A stretch of 64,000 bases of DNA from Gamsiella multidivaricata (Eukaryota > Mortierellomycota > Mortierellomycetes > Mortierellales > Mortierellaceae), in NCBI RefSeq assembly GCF_025024155.1, contig NW_026251726.1, forward strand, positions 186,001-250,000, read 5' to 3'. Every line of letters begins with the position of its first letter. Position 1 is the first letter of the stretch. A model generated the notes under the pieces. That model was not told the DNA's origin and ran no database searches. It was given only the letters and a program-made list of their open reading frames with translations. Made by a program: the position numbers and the translations under genes. Positions 44,984 to 57,408 of the stretch are shown in pieces.

Positions 44984-47216
44984 TTAACCAGCTGCCATGA
45001 CGATCTCGGACGGGTCAAGCATCCTCAGCTTGCGGATGAACAGCGACAATAGGAACGCAGCGCAGGCAATCGGCGTAATGCACTTGAAAATGAACTGGAA
45101 CGTGTCTACATACGAACCAATCACTAACACCTTCACATCCGTTGGCAACTCCTGCACAGCCGTGATCGATTCTGCGATGTGGTATTGATAAATTATCGCC
45201 TTCGCAGAGTCCGGCAGCTTCAGGAGGTTCTCCGTCAAGTGGTTGTTGAACAATGCGGAGCACATCGCAATGCCAATGCCTCCTCCAATACTGTTCATAA
45301 ATCCGCACAGTGCCGTTACGACTGCCATATCTTCTTTCTCGACCGCTGCCTGTGCAGCCAGCATACATGTTTGTAGAATCAAACCGATGCCCACTCCGAC
45401 GATCAGCAGGAACCCAATTTGTGGACCCATTCCAGAATCCGCATCCAGGAGTATGCAGAGGCCAATGCCGATGGACATCATCGTGGTTCCCATCCAGATG
45501 AAGACACGATAGTCCCTAATCTTGCTCAATGCCGCACCCGATGCAATGGACGCGATGACGAGTCCCAAAACCATTGGCAGCAGATGTAGACCCGAAGCCG
45601 TCGCACCCACCCCCTTCACGACCTGGAAGTAGATGGGGGAATAGAAAATTACACCCAAGAAGGCTATCCCTGTCAAAAAATTGACACCAAAGAGTACAGC
45701 GACAGTCTTATTGAGGAACAATCTCGGCGGGATAATGGCCTCAACGGCGCGGCTCTCAACCCACATCAAGACCGCGATCAAAACTGCAGCAACGCAGAAC
45801 AGAACAATGATCACGGCCGAGTTCCAGGCATAGGTCGTACCACCCCAGGTGATCGGCAAGAGCAAGCAAATGACCGCCACGATGATCAGGAGCGTGCCCA
45901 GGTAATCGATACGTGCCAATTGCTCACGAAGTGCTTGACGCTTGAACGGCAACCGCAAGAAGAGGAGGACCGAGGCAATAGTGACCACGCCCAATGGGAG
46001 ATTGATTAGGAAGCACCATCGCCAGGTGACCTGCTGGACAAAGACACCGCCGAGTAAAGGACCGATCACGGATGAGACTCCGAAGACACTCCAGATAATG
46101 GACTGATACTTGGGCCGTTCTTCAAGTGGGAAGATATCTGAGATGATGATCAGAACGATCGAGAGAAGACCTGAGCCACCAAGACCTTGGATCGCACGGA
46201 AGACAATCAACATCGTCATGCTGTTGGCACCACCGGCACCGGCGGATCCTACCATGAAGGTAACACTTGCAAAGAGGATCATGATCTTCCGACCAAAGAT
46301 GTCGCTGAACTTGCCTATACAATAAGCAGTGCACGACATGGAGAGGGTGTGAATCGCAGGTAGATGCTAGCAGTATATGCTATGGAATCAAACGCGTATC
46401 AAAGACATACCATACAGGGGTTGGAACGCATCTATGCGCGTAGATAATCACGTATGAAGGAACTGTTAGATGCTAAAGACACAAACCGCAGACGGACAAG
46501 GGAAGACAGCGCATAAAAGTAGGGAGCACTTACTGTAGGTGAGAAGGTATGCTGTGGCTACCCAAGACATTTCTGATTGGGCCTTGAAATCCGAAGCGAT
46601 CTTTGGCAGGGCTGTCGCAATGATGGTTCCGTCAAGACTTGCCAGGAACGTGGCCATAGCCAACCTGCAATATGAAACGATTTGAACAGCATAGTGTTAA
46701 CAGTGATTGTTATACCGGTCATTATCTGAGGATCCTTGGTAGCAGGGACCGTAGAATGAAAGGCGACGGCTAATACATGAAGCGTGGTAACGTGGAAAAA
46801 AAAAAAAAAAAAAAAAAAAGAAAAAAAGCTGGGACTGAGGCACCGCAGTCGAAAGAAGTGGACGATGTGGATATGGCATGTCTAAGGCATATCCATTGCG
46901 GAAGTATCGTTTTGGAAGGGGAAGGATGAGCCATCAAAAAAGAGTGAATGTACGAAACGTACCCGATAAAGAGCAAGGTGGCAGCCTTGTGTCCGATGGC
47001 CGCTTCTGGTTCCTTGGCTCCTTGCCGTTCAATATCGACTGTTTCCCTTTCTGATTGTCCGTCAGAAAGGTCCACCTTTTGCTGTGATTTAGGCTCGCCG
47101 TGTACTTCAGGCACAGCAGCGTCCTTTTCGCTAATAGCATGGACAGGGGTCTCTTGCTTCGGTGCATTGTTCGCTGCCTCAAGCCGCGTCAACGAGGACG
47201 AGGTGGACGCAGCCAT
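44984..47216 (-). CDS. MFS drug:H+ antiporter, DHA2 (14-TM) type
   Basis: Four exons close in phase to 578 residues: 47216-46963, 46664-46534, 46431-46411, 46314-44984. The third exon is only 21 nt and supplies AFQPLY, completing the family sequence before GKFSDIFGRK (motif A). The N-terminal 80 residues are hydrophilic and cytoplasmic. Then come LDGTIIATALPKI (TM1 motif), RAIQGLGGSGL, and motif C in SSVIGPLLGGVF followed by WRWCFLINLPLG, all diagnostic of the DHA2 family. About 14 hydrophobic spans are visible. Relatives export drugs, azoles or toxins at the plasma membrane, or import amino acids at the vacuole, in exchange for protons. The substrate cannot be read from sequence. Confidence 0.92.
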
Positions 47217-48754
47217 TCTGTGCTATGAATGGCGAATGTATCGAGGAAGGGCACTGAGTTTTGTTGTGGAGTGGTGCAAATAAGGGTGCTGAAGCTGCAG
47301 AAACACTTGGATCCGCGAGACAATCGAAGTAGAGGAAAAAGAAGGAGAGGGGGCGCTGGATAGAAAGAAAGGCGGACAGACAGACAGTTGGTGGCAAATG
47401 ATCGGTGGAAGAGTGCAAAAGTGCAGACGAGGAATTGAGGAAGTGCCATGGGTTTTATACGGATTTCTTTGCTGAATAGTCGAACGATACTACATGAGCA
47501 TCAATAAGCATCTTTGAATGAGGAATCGTGTTTATTTGTTTGTGTATGTGTGTAGTGTTCAAACGGTATCGGTTGCTGCCAAACTTGTTTGCGAGCACTG
47601 GCACGCGCAATTCGCAATCCACCTTTCCCATCTTTCAGCAAAGTGCAACAACCTGTATGTTGGCCGCTACGTCGGGCATCCTCGAAAGGTCGATGGACAT
47701 TTATATTCATTTGTATCATAATGAGCGCCGCCGATTCCTTGGATGGTCATGTAGGCGCATGCAGGGAGAGCTCCTCTTCTCCACAGGCAGCTAACCAGGA
47801 AGATATGGATGGGTCCAGCTGCTGCGATGATGACCCGATTTATTAGCTTTAACCATTTAACATTTAATGCCTAGGAAAGGATAACCTTCTTCATCCCCAC
47901 CTCGTTCTCTGCCACATACTTAGACTAGTGCGTGTGTGCATGTGTCTTTTGATTGCTCCGGGAGCTAGCAAGAGCAAAAGAAGCAATTGAGCGCTTGTAT
48001 GCCGAGGAAAAGGGCTGCAAAAAACCGGTTGTGTAAGCTATAGAGTGGCGGCGGTAGTAAACAGGTTTGTTGCACAGCGCGGTACACAAGGTCAAACAGG
48101 TCCTTTTTGTTCATTTTAGAATGTTATATCGCTGGTCTATCTGGGTCGATGCGCTTTGTTTGGCACAGGGGGTGAGGAAAAGAAGTAAATGAAGAAAGAA
48201 ACAGGTAAAACAGGTAATAGGAGTGCATGCTTCTCTCTTACTTGACTACTACAATCGAACCTATCCTCCAAGCGTTACGCCTCGAAAAAGCAAACCAAGA
48301 AAACAATCCGCTGCCAAAAATTACAAAACGCGCCCACGACTGGGTTTAGACGCGGTTACGCTCGTGCCTCCTATGATGCCATTACCGTACAGAGCGAGGG
48401 AAGGGACGCTTTTTGCACTTGTAGACCGTAGAATCGCTCCTGCGCGTAAATGTTAATATGGATGTCTATCGAGTGCTTCTCTTTATTCCGGTTTGTGAAC
48501 CGGCGGTATGCCGTTACTACTATTCCCCAGAAGAGATACGTTTCGAGTATATCACTCTTTTTAGGAGCTCCTAGCTATAGCTCCCTTTCTTGGCGAAAGG
48601 AATTATGGTATCTAAGCCCAATCTAAATTTCAATGACTATATGTGCGGTTGATTTACCGCAAAGAGTCGGAACGCTTTTTTTTCCCTTTTTCTTGACCAC
48701 CACCTCTACCCCAGACCTCCATCTCTGATAACTTCATATTCTTACGACTCTACG
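47217..48754. other. Gene-poor stretch
   Basis: This is the promoter side of the MFS gene and about 1.3 kb without a recognisable gene. Short frames show no family signature. Confidence 0.5.
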
Positions 48755-50140
48755 ATGGACATCGACGGCTTGTGCTCTTCTTGAAAACGAAAGGGTACGA
48801 GGCTACTGTGCACTAAAAACACCGTTCTCCTCAGTCATTTTTACAGTGGCCCGACGCGTCGAGTTGACATCCCAGAATCTCTTTTCTCTATCATTCAGTA
48901 TGCCTGCACACCCTACATCATGGGGATTGCACACACCGCCGTCGAGAGGGCGATAGAGAAGTTCGGGACCTCTGCTAACTCTGTTCTTTACTTGGACGGC
49001 CCTCATTCGCAAAAAAAGGAGCTCGTTTATACCCGTCGACAAGCGATCCGCGCAACGGCTATGGCGCAGGCTTAAGGCAGCATCAGCCCTGCCCTACAGA
49101 GCACAAAAGCATGGAGAGAAGAGGACACGGAGGGGATGATACGGGCAACGAAGAGGAAGAGAAGGAGGGTATGGAAGGCCAAGGGAGTGCTCAGACCCAG
49201 TTCGTTGGCATGCATCTCTATCCCTCTGGCAAAATGCAGATCGGTCAGTGCATGCAACAGTTCATCGATCAAGCACAGGACCAGGGCCTGCTGGGTAAAG
49301 GGAATAGAGCTGCAATAAAGACCAGAATGCCATATAAACTCAGGAAACACATTGCTGCGATCCGTTTCCTCTCAACTCTTAGCTGAGCTCAAGCGAATCT
49401 GCATGAAAAAGTAAAGGATTTCACCGACTTTAGTCGCCATTGAGGTTTAGCTCGGGAAGCAATTTGAAAGAATGCAGAGCTAGCAGAACTGACTTTCGCT
49501 ATAACAGCTCTAGACTTAAAAGGACAAGGGGCTCTTGCCAGACGGGCGCAGTATCGAGATCCGTAATAACTTCTTGGCGCTCGAGAGTTTTATCCATTTG
49601 AACCAAACCAGTAAGAACCTTCGCAGGCTAGTTTACGTGACATCCATTAGCCAGCCTTTCGTCCCGTACCCGAAAGTGCCACTGCTCCACATCTTCTGGC
49701 GGAGCAAGACGCCCAAGGAAAGATTAAGGAAACCAATTGAAGCAACGAATTATGATCCTGTGCTTGTTGACGCATTCGATTGACTGGTGGATCAAGAGCC
49801 AGGTTTCCTTGTTACAAGGCTGCTTGCAGATATAGGACGAGGCGGACCCAAACGGCGTAAACCAGAAGCCTCGAAATTGTACAAGAGCGCAGCAGCAACG
49901 ATGCCCTTGAGCAAGTTTCAACAGCACCTTACACTCATTTGACAAGGCAACTTCGATCCCAGTACCTACATCAAAGTCGAGGCTTCCCATCTTTGTTCAG
50001 AGAATAAGTATATATTACCATCGCTGGGGATTTTTGAATAGTTGAAAGTGGTATGGGTGGACTCTAACTTGGAGCAGCGTTTATGATATATTAGGCTAGA
50101 TCCTCCCGCTATATTGTCACGGGCGCGAATGAATAGTACG
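48755..50140 (+). pseudogene. Relic of an XPG/FEN1-like nuclease-family gene
   Basis: The ATG at 48755 (MDIDGL) is followed, after a one-base shift, by FLKTKGYEATVH and a stop. From about 48860 an open stretch reads VDIPESLFSIIQYACTPY, TAVERAIEKFG, SVLYLDGPHSQKKELVYTRR and ends with a TAA at about 49074. This layout (MGIxGLWxFLKxKG near the start, then an Asp-containing VDxxxxxF strand, then LYxDGxxxxEKxxxxxxR) is that of the XPG N-terminal nuclease region in lineage-specific fungal proteins. From 49535 another frame carries further protein-like text (DGRSIEIRNNFLALESFI, then LVDQEPGFLVTRLLADIG, MPLSKFQQHLTLI) with TGA and TAG stops, probably the C-terminal half. Several frameshifts and stops mean no functional product. 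Confidence 0.5.
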
Positions 50141-50699
50141 TGTCGAAGAAGTGCCCAACGGGTTAGCAGTTTGTGAGGTGGGTCGAGATTCGTAGATTGT
50201 ATTGCAAGACCTACAAAATATGCGTGCATCGCGAAATCATGACAGGTCATAGTATCTGCAACGTCGTTCGCGGGCATTTGCTTCACCAACAGTGACCTCT
50301 ATGTCCTGAGCCAATGGATGAGGACGGGGTGTATCCTTGAGAGCAAGCTGCAAAGTAGCAGACAGAGGATAGTAGCAGCACCATCAGCACCAGCATAGCT
50401 CCTGCCTCTGTAGGACAAGAAGGCGGCTGAAGGCTTAAACGAGCAAGGGTCGGATCCCAAAACGAGGCCAACAAGCTACTTCAGCTCTGCTTGTGTGTGT
50501 CAGCAAGCACACTAAAAACGATTGGGTACGCGTGAGGAACCAGGCATCCCGTTACAAGAATGAAGTTTGACAAAATTTTCTCCGGTGACGTAGCTATGGT
50601 GGGATTCCTGTTGTGGCCCGGAGCCGACGGCAATCTCGGTGCGATTGAAGATTTGATTTGCGTTCTACTTTTATTACATCCTCTCATCACCCTCTCCGC
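50141..50699. other. Intergenic
   Basis: No recognisable gene. Its right part leads into the NDUFS2 promoter. Confidence 0.5.
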
Positions 50700-50798
50700 T
50701 CTACCTCCTCCTCCCTCTCACGCCTCCCTTTTTTTCCTTTTCTTTCTTTCTTTTTTCCTTTTCTTCTCTCTTTTTTTTTTCTTCTTTTCTTCGCTTCG
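50700..50798 (+). promoter_or_regulatory. Pyrimidine tract before NDUFS2
   Basis: A nearly pure C/T stretch of about 100 bp (CTCCTCCCTCTC then T/C runs) ends 30 bp before the ATG. In many fungi such tracts mark the transcription start zone of strongly expressed genes. That role here is inferred. Confidence 0.6.
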
Positions 50799-50827
50799 CC
50801 CGCAAAAGGATCAACCTACTGACAACA

Positions 50828-52563
50828 ATGGCTTCTGTTGCGCGCCTTCTCTCGCGTCGCTCGACGACTTTCTTGAGCAAAACCGCCGCGGCTTCGGCTG
50901 CTCGTCCTGCACACACGGCCTTCTCGCCTCTCTCCCTCCGGAGCAAACCTACGTTTGCTAGGTTCATGTCCACCCAGGAGAGGGAGCGTGTCATCGAATC
51001 CGGCTCAAGCAGCTCTTCCACGCACCACCACCACCTCGACCCTGACCTGGTCGGCGCCACTATGCCCATCAGATCGACCATCTCCGAGGACGTCGAGATT
51101 GACGACGGCGTCGATGTCACCTCTCGCCACTTTACTGTCAATTTCGGACCTCAGCATCCCGCCGCTCACGGTGTGTTGCGTTTGATTCTGGAGTTGGAGG
51201 GAGAGGAGATCCTCCGCTGCGATCCCCACGTCGGTCTTTTGCACCGAGGTACCGAGAAGCTGATCGAGTACAAGACATACCTCCAAGCCCTTCCTTACGT
51301 AAGTCTCATTGGCGATTTCTCGATTGCTCCTCACTCCTGCTGCTGCTCCTGCTATTGCGTCTTGGACAGGATAGCTCGGATCGACTGACCATTATGTATA
51401 CTTCTACAACGTGCATATCGATCGGACGCTGGATAATTATTCTCACACTTGGACCAACGGCGTATGACACAACAGTTCGATCGTCTCGACTACTGCTCGA
51501 TGATGGTCAACGAGCAGGCTTACTCTCTGGCTGTCGAAAAGCTGCTGAACATTGAGGTCCCACTTCGCGCCAAGTACATCCGCACTATGTTTGCCGAAAT
51601 CACTCGTGTCATGAACCACTGTATGTCCGTCATGTCACATATTATGGACGTCGGAGCCTTGACCCCCTTCTTGTGGATGTTCGAGGAGCGTGAAAAGCTG
51701 ATCGAGTTTTACGAGCGTGTTTCTGGAGCCCGTATGCATGCTGCCTATATCCGTCCCGGCGGTGTCTCGCTCGATATCCCCAGGGGCTTGTTGGAGGATA
51801 TCCATGTTTGGGCTGATCAGTTCGGACAGCGCATGGATGAGGCTGAGGAGTTGATCACTGGAAACCGTATCTGGCAGGGTCGTACCGTCGGTGTCGGTCG
51901 CGTTACTGCCAAGGAAGCCCTCGACTGGGGCTTCTCCGGTGTCATGTTGCGTGGATCGGGAGTCAACTGGGATTTGCGCAAGGTCCAGCCTTATGATGCT
52001 TATGATCTCGTCGACTTTGATGTCCCCGTTGGAAGCAAGGGAGACTGCTTCGACCGTTATCTCTGCCGTATGGAGGAGATGCGTCAGTCGCTCCGCATTA
52101 TTCATCAGTGCATTAACGACATGCCCCCTGGCCCTGTCCGTGTCGACGACCTTAAGATCTCGCCCCCTCGCCGTGCCGATATGAAGGACAACATGGAGGC
52201 CTTGATCCATCACTTCAAATTGTACTCTGAGGGTTACTCTGTTCCTCCCGGTGAGACCTACACCGTCGTCGAGGCTCCCAAGGGAGAATTCGGTATGTGC
52301 CTTTTTTTTTATCATTTCTCGGGTTTAGCTGATGTTTTTGTTTCTTCGCTTGAATGCAATGATTAATCTTGTCACCTATATTTTCGATATCAGGCGTCCA
52401 CCTCGTCTCTGATGGCAGCAACCGTCCTTACCGCTGCAAGATCCGTGCTCCAGGATTCGCTCACTTGGCTGGTCTGGATTTCATGGCCAAGGGCCACTTT
52501 ATTCCTGACGTTGTCACCATGATTGGAACCATGGATATTGTGTTCGGAGAAGTCGACCGTTAA
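50828..52563 (+). CDS. NDUFS2: NADH:ubiquinone oxidoreductase 49-kDa subunit (complex I)
   Basis: Three exons (50828-51298, 51476-52292, 52394-52563) give 485 residues. The first about 45 residues ([18 protein letters not shown]) form a typical Arg/Ser-rich mitochondrial presequence. The mature part carries the family's [65 protein letters not shown] and the C-terminal [18 protein letters not shown]. This nuclear-encoded core subunit sits in the matrix arm and, with the PSST subunit, forms the quinone-binding pocket beside cluster N2. Length fits the family (460-490). The gene is convergent with the KAS gene (218 bp between stops). Presence of complex I fits an early-diverging or filamentous fungus and excludes budding yeasts that lost it. 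Confidence 0.97.
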
Positions 52564-52781
52564 AGGGCTGTTAATGAAGAGAGATGAGCGCAGAGATGAT
52601 ACTACCGCAGTGAAGAGTGAATTACATGAGCTGGATGCATTTTTTTCTTTCCCTTCTTTTGCACCAACATACGACCTGGGATTAGAATGCCTCTTTCTTG
52701 TTTTCTTTTTTTTTGCACGATGCCAAACTTTTTCTTAGAATAAAATCATATCGTTTTCAATACTTCTGCATGCTTTATGCT

Positions 52782-54352
52782 TTAATCGACCTTTGCGAAA
52801 CATAAGGAAGCATTTGTGCCTCCGAATCCAAATGAGTTCGTGAGTGCGGCACTCAGGATCTTTTCCTGTGCCTTCAAGGGAACATAGTTGAGTGTGAACT
52901 CGCCGCTGTCGTCGTGGTTGTGCAGGTTCAGCGTTGGAGGCAGGATATTGTTCTTGACAGCCAGGATCGTAAAAATGGCTTCGACAGCACCAGCGGCGCC
53001 CAAGAGATGGCCCACAGCGCCCTTGGTGGATGAAACGGCGATCGAGTCGTGATGTCCGTCAAAAACGCTCTTGATGGCACAGTTCTCGGCAATGTCGCCC
53101 AACTGTGTGGAGGTGGCATGGGCATTTACGTATCCAACATCTGCGGGTGTAAGACGTGCAGCCTTCAGGGCCCTGCGCATGGCCATGGCGGCTCCAGCGC
53201 CGTTCTCTGGTGGTGCTGTCATATGATGTGCGTCGCCTAGGAATAATCAACGAGAATTTTGCATTAGGGTTGAAAACATAGCAAATTAGACGCGACCTGA
53301 GTACTATCGCTACAAAAGTACCTGAGAGTCCATATCCTTTTAACTCTGCATAGATGTGTGCACCGCGTTTCTTTGCATGCTCATATTCCTCCAGCACGAC
53401 GACGCCGGCACCCTCGCCAATGACGAATCCATCCCGATCCCTGTCAAAAGGCCTAGATGCCTCTGCCGGGTTATCATTATATTTAGTCGCCAATGACTTT
53501 GCTTTTGAGAATCCAGCAACGGCCATGGGGTGAATACAAGCCTCGGAACCACCTGCAATCATGACATCTGCATCTCCGTATTGAATAAACCGCATGGCGT
53601 CTCCGAGCGAGTGCGCTCCGGTGGTACAGGCGGTTGAGACGGCGTGATTGGGACCCTTGTATCCGAATTTCATGGTCAAATGTCCAGCGGCCATGTTGAT
53701 CAAGATCTTTGGAACGAACATAGGGCTCATCTTGCGGTAGCCCTATAATCAAGATACCGGTTTGTCAGTATATATTATCCCCTGAGAACTGGTTGTAGCA
53801 GGATGCTTGCTGTAACCTTACGCTTTCGGCAAATGACAAAGTGGTAGCGGCCATATCATCTAGACTTCCGATGCCCGATCCAAGGCAGACGCCTGTACGC
53901 TCCTTCTCATCCTCGGTCGTATTTTCCCACTGTGCATCCCGGATCGCCATCTTTGCGGCTGCAATCGCGTACTGTGTAAAGAGTGCCATTCTCTTTTCAT
54001 CCTATGTGATCAATAACGAGTACTCGACTGTTAGCATTGGTCGAAGGTGGGCACATGTACAGCGTTGCAATAGCCTATTTGAGGTCGAAGAAGGACCTAC
54101 CCCACGTTCAAGCCATTCTGTCGAATCAAATCCCCCAAGAGCTTGTCCACCTTCGCGCTTGACCACTGCGCCGACCTGAGAGGGTAAGCTGTCGTAACCA
54201 GGGAGACCACTGGGAGAAGGGTGATCCTTCAGGGAAACGACACCACACTCTGCGGCGATAAGTCTTGACCACGATTGTTGGACGCCGATACCGAGGGGCG
54301 TGATAAGGCCGAGACCAGTAACGACGACACGACGAGCGTTGACAGCCATGTT
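52782..54352 (-). CDS. CEM1: Mitochondrial 3-oxoacyl-ACP synthase (KAS, type II FAS)
   Basis: Four exons close in phase to 435 residues: 54352-54101, 54001-53822, 53742-53322, 53236-52782. The fold of a condensing enzyme is complete, with [15 protein letters not shown] at the start. The catalytic triad is present: Cys in [15 protein letters not shown], His in [12 protein letters not shown], and His in [15 protein letters not shown]. The C-terminus has [12 protein letters not shown]. The enzyme elongates acyl-ACP with malonyl-ACP, the pathway that provides octanoyl-ACP for lipoic acid and the longer acyl-ACP held by complex I. No separate presequence precedes the domain; as I recall the yeast Cem1 protein also starts at this point. 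An in-frame hydrophobic stretch continues upstream, but only to a TTG. Confidence 0.92.
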
Positions 54353-54793
54353 ATGAATGAAGAATGGAGGGAAGCGTGAGAGAGTTGAATGGAGAAAGGG
54401 GAGTGAAATAAGAACTATGTTCAGCACTGTCACATTTTGCCCTTCAAGCGGCGAACCCTCGGACAAATTGGGAGGGTGTTGCCAGGGACACGCTGAAAGA
54501 GGAGACGGATGTTGCCGATTAGAACGGCGGACATGATACCTAGCCTATTCTTGTCAATATCGTTGAGGAGAGCATGAGCACCGAGGTATCATGGTACGTT
54601 CGCCTTCTGTGCTAATGCTTGCCCATATTAGTATCCAGGCTCAAGTCAAGGATCCCTGACCCGCATATTGATAGTCCCGTGGCTTGCGGTCACTTTCTTG
54701 TTTACTTGACCTCGGTGCATAATTGGCGGGGACGGGCCCTACAAGGGGAGCTCTCTTCGTTCTCACCTCGACACCATCAACACCTCAATAATA
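54353..54793. promoter_or_regulatory. Divergent promoter of KAS and uL3m genes
   Basis: 440 bp separate two divergent start codons of genes for mitochondrial proteins. No specific binding site is recognised. Confidence 0.6.
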
Positions 54794-56069
54794 ATGGCAT
54801 CGCTCCTCAACTCGGTCAGGGTCGGCCTTCGCGCTGGCCTTACAACCGAATGCCGCTCCTTTGTCACAGCCGCCACACAGCCTGCTACCTGGACTAGTAA
54901 GGATTAGCATAACCTCGCGGGATCTTACGTTCGACGAAAGGACCGTAAAAAGGCACCCGAAAACTTCAGTGCACTGTTCCTAACCGGGTCCGTCACCTTG
55001 ATTGCAAACGGATAGGCAAGTCATTGAGGTCAGGAGTTATCGCAAGAAAGAAAGGCATGACCGCCATGTGGGACGAGTGGGGTGTGAGGATACCCGTCAC
55101 TGTTCTCCAGGTACGACTCGGCATTTTTAAAACCGCAAAGGATCGGCAGGATTGAACGCCGAACAGGCTGTCTCCAGACAGGGAAAGACTGCTGCGACTC
55201 TTCAGACTGACTGTTGATTCATGTCACAATCGTTTCCATGGATTTATCTTTTTAGCTGGAGCAATGTCAAGTTGTCCAGGTCTTGAACGAGGAGGCACAC
55301 GGATATACTGCTCTTCAGATCGGCAGTTCGGATCGCTCGGAAACGAATGTCACCAAGCCCATGTTGGGTCACTTTGAGAAGGCTGGCGTCCAGCCCAAGC
55401 GCAAGTTGTTTGAGTTCCGTGTCACGCCTGATGCGGTCTTGCCCGTCGGTACTGAACTAGTTGCCTCTCACTTTGTTCCCGGTCAATATGTCGACTGCTC
55501 TGCACCGACGTAAGTGCTTCCCTTCCTATTTGCCTATGGAATGATCATATATTGATTTTTTAAGGGATTGATTTCGCTAATCATACTTCTTCATTCGACC
55601 GAATGTGGACACTTGGGAACTACAATCATATTTAATGGACACCAGTATGGGCAAGGGATTCCAAGGAGCCATGAAGAGACACGGGTTCGGAGGTCAGCCA
55701 GCATCACACGGTACCTCGGTTACTCACAGATCGCTTGGTTCAACGGGTCAGCGCAAGGACCCCGGCAAGGTCTTCAAGGGCAAGAAGATGGCAGGACGCA
55801 TGGGAGGCGAGCAGGCGACTGTCCAGAGCTTGAAGGTCATGAAAGTCGACAACGACCTGAACCTGATCTACGTCAAGGGCTGTGTCCCCGGTGTGGATGA
55901 GCAGTTTGTGAAGGTCCAGGATGCGGTCAAGAAGCGTGGAGATAAAATCGCACCAGCTGATGTCTTGCCTCTGCCGTTCCCCACAGCTGATCCTAAGCTG
56001 GTCAAGGCTATGCCAAGAGAATTGGTGGCCAAGACCGGTGGATCGGATCCGTATGTCATGCAGGAGTAA
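54794..56069 (+). CDS. MRPL3: Mitochondrial large-subunit ribosomal protein uL3m
   Basis: Four exons close in phase to 291 residues: 54794-54896, 55016-55110, 55256-55509, 55646-56069. The start ([16 protein letters not shown]) is a basic presequence. Diagnostic uL3 text follows: [19 protein letters not shown], then [31 protein letters not shown] and [15 protein letters not shown]. It is of the bacterial/mitochondrial L3 kind, shorter than cytosolic L3. L3 is an early assembly protein whose loop reaches the peptidyl-transferase centre. The yeast equivalent is named MRPL9. I accepted the second intron acceptor at 55015 because it continues the frame and the family text. Confidence 0.93.
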
Positions 56070-56974
56070 GGATTAAGGAACGGGTTCATGAAGTTGGAGA
56101 AGAACAATAGATCTAGCTTTGCCATCATCATCTTTTTACATACATTTACCAATAAATACAGCAAACAGACAGAACTTATGGGCACATCGTTGTTTTTTGA
56201 TCCATGATGTTTGTGGTCGTCAGCCATTGTATGTTATGGATGGAGAGTATGTATTGCCAGTCTAGCCGTCGTTACGGCTATGGCGGTTCTATGCAGCGAT
56301 TGCGACGCGTGTTTCGATAGGTTCAGCAGACCATCCGCCCAATGCGTGAACATCTGGGATGCGTCTCCTCCAAGAGTGAGAGCCAGACTTTTGTCATCAG
56401 CGGAACGACTGGTTTGATCGCCCTTTTGCATCCACTTCTTCACGCTCCCCCTTTACTCTTAAAGCTGGAGGATCCAGGAGACATGGACTGGCCCATCTTT
56501 TTGTTCTCTCTTATTGTTGTACATGCAAGTAGGAGTGCCCGCTTTTGGAGCCAGCGGAGAAGGGGATAAATCCAGGATGCCCTTCTTTTTTGAGGGTGCC
56601 AGAAAAGACGACGGCATCCCCCTCTCGCCCTCCTGGCGCCTCTGCATTTCATAGACTCTAGCCCCCTCTGGGTGCATACTATCCTCCGTTGGTGTCCAGC
56701 CAACGGTGGTCGATCTTGCCTTATTTTTCTTTTTCTTCTTCTTCTGCCCGTTAGTTTTTTCTGCCCTTCATCTCCCGCCCATTTTCTGTCGTCTCCTTGA
56801 AGTCCCTTTCTTCTTTTTTTTTTGTATGAGCCTGAACTACATCTATTCTGCTCTCTCCTTTGGTACAGGCATGATAGACATCCCCGGCCTTAAGGTTCAA
56901 TGCTTCCTTAGTAGCCGAGGCAGAGACTCTTGTTAATGAGTATAGCGGGGCAAGCAGCATACAGCTGTAAATGA
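56070..56974. other. Intergenic
   Basis: This holds the 3' region of uL3m, then T/C-rich sequence (56720-56830). No recognisable gene is seen, although 5' exons of the possible gene at 56975-57408 could lie here. Confidence 0.4.
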
Positions 56975-57408
56975 ACGAACAAACGAAAAGCATCACGCGC
57001 GCTTTGGTCAGGGCCTCTTCTGCTGGCCAAAATCAGTCTAGGTTGCACAGGATACCCCCATGTACTACCTGTGACAAGATTTCACAAAAAAATTGACATA
57101 CGCGTCGTTGAAGAGGATGGGCATTCATGTACGCGTCTCGAGTACGATCCTGCTCCGGATTTCGAGCTCGCTCGTAAATACTCATTCAAGCAGCCGATGT
57201 TTTATTTTAAGGGACATATCAGTCTACCGCCTCGAGCCCATGGTTTCCTTCCTGTGGTTTCTTTTTGGCTTGTTGCTTTGCTAATTTGGTTTGACAATGA
57301 CTCTCGCTCACAGGGAAAAGACGGATGGATGAATACCTTGATGCCTATGCTGATGCTGGCGCTTCTTCGTCTAGCAAGTCGATTTTATCCCCAAGGAATG
57401 ACGCATGA
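56975..57408 (+). CDS. Possible C-terminal exons of an unrecognised gene
   Basis: An open stretch from 56975 to 57242 has protein-like composition (HKKIDIRVVEEDGHSCTRLE, then ELARKYSFKQPMFYFKGHI). It can be joined at a GTTTCC donor (57243) to an acceptor at 57311-57313, in phase, to give GKRRMDEYLDAYADAG, a Ser-rich tail and a TGA at 57406-57408. I do not recognise the family, the donor is weak, and the 5' exons were not found. Read-through without splicing gives a long frame to 57652, which I consider less likely. It may also be a pseudogene fragment. Confidence 0.3.

Noticed and set aside
54353..54466. N-terminal extension of the KAS with a hydrophobic leader
   Set aside because: The in-frame extension has no ATG, only a TTG at its limit. 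The domain start at 54352 is complete.
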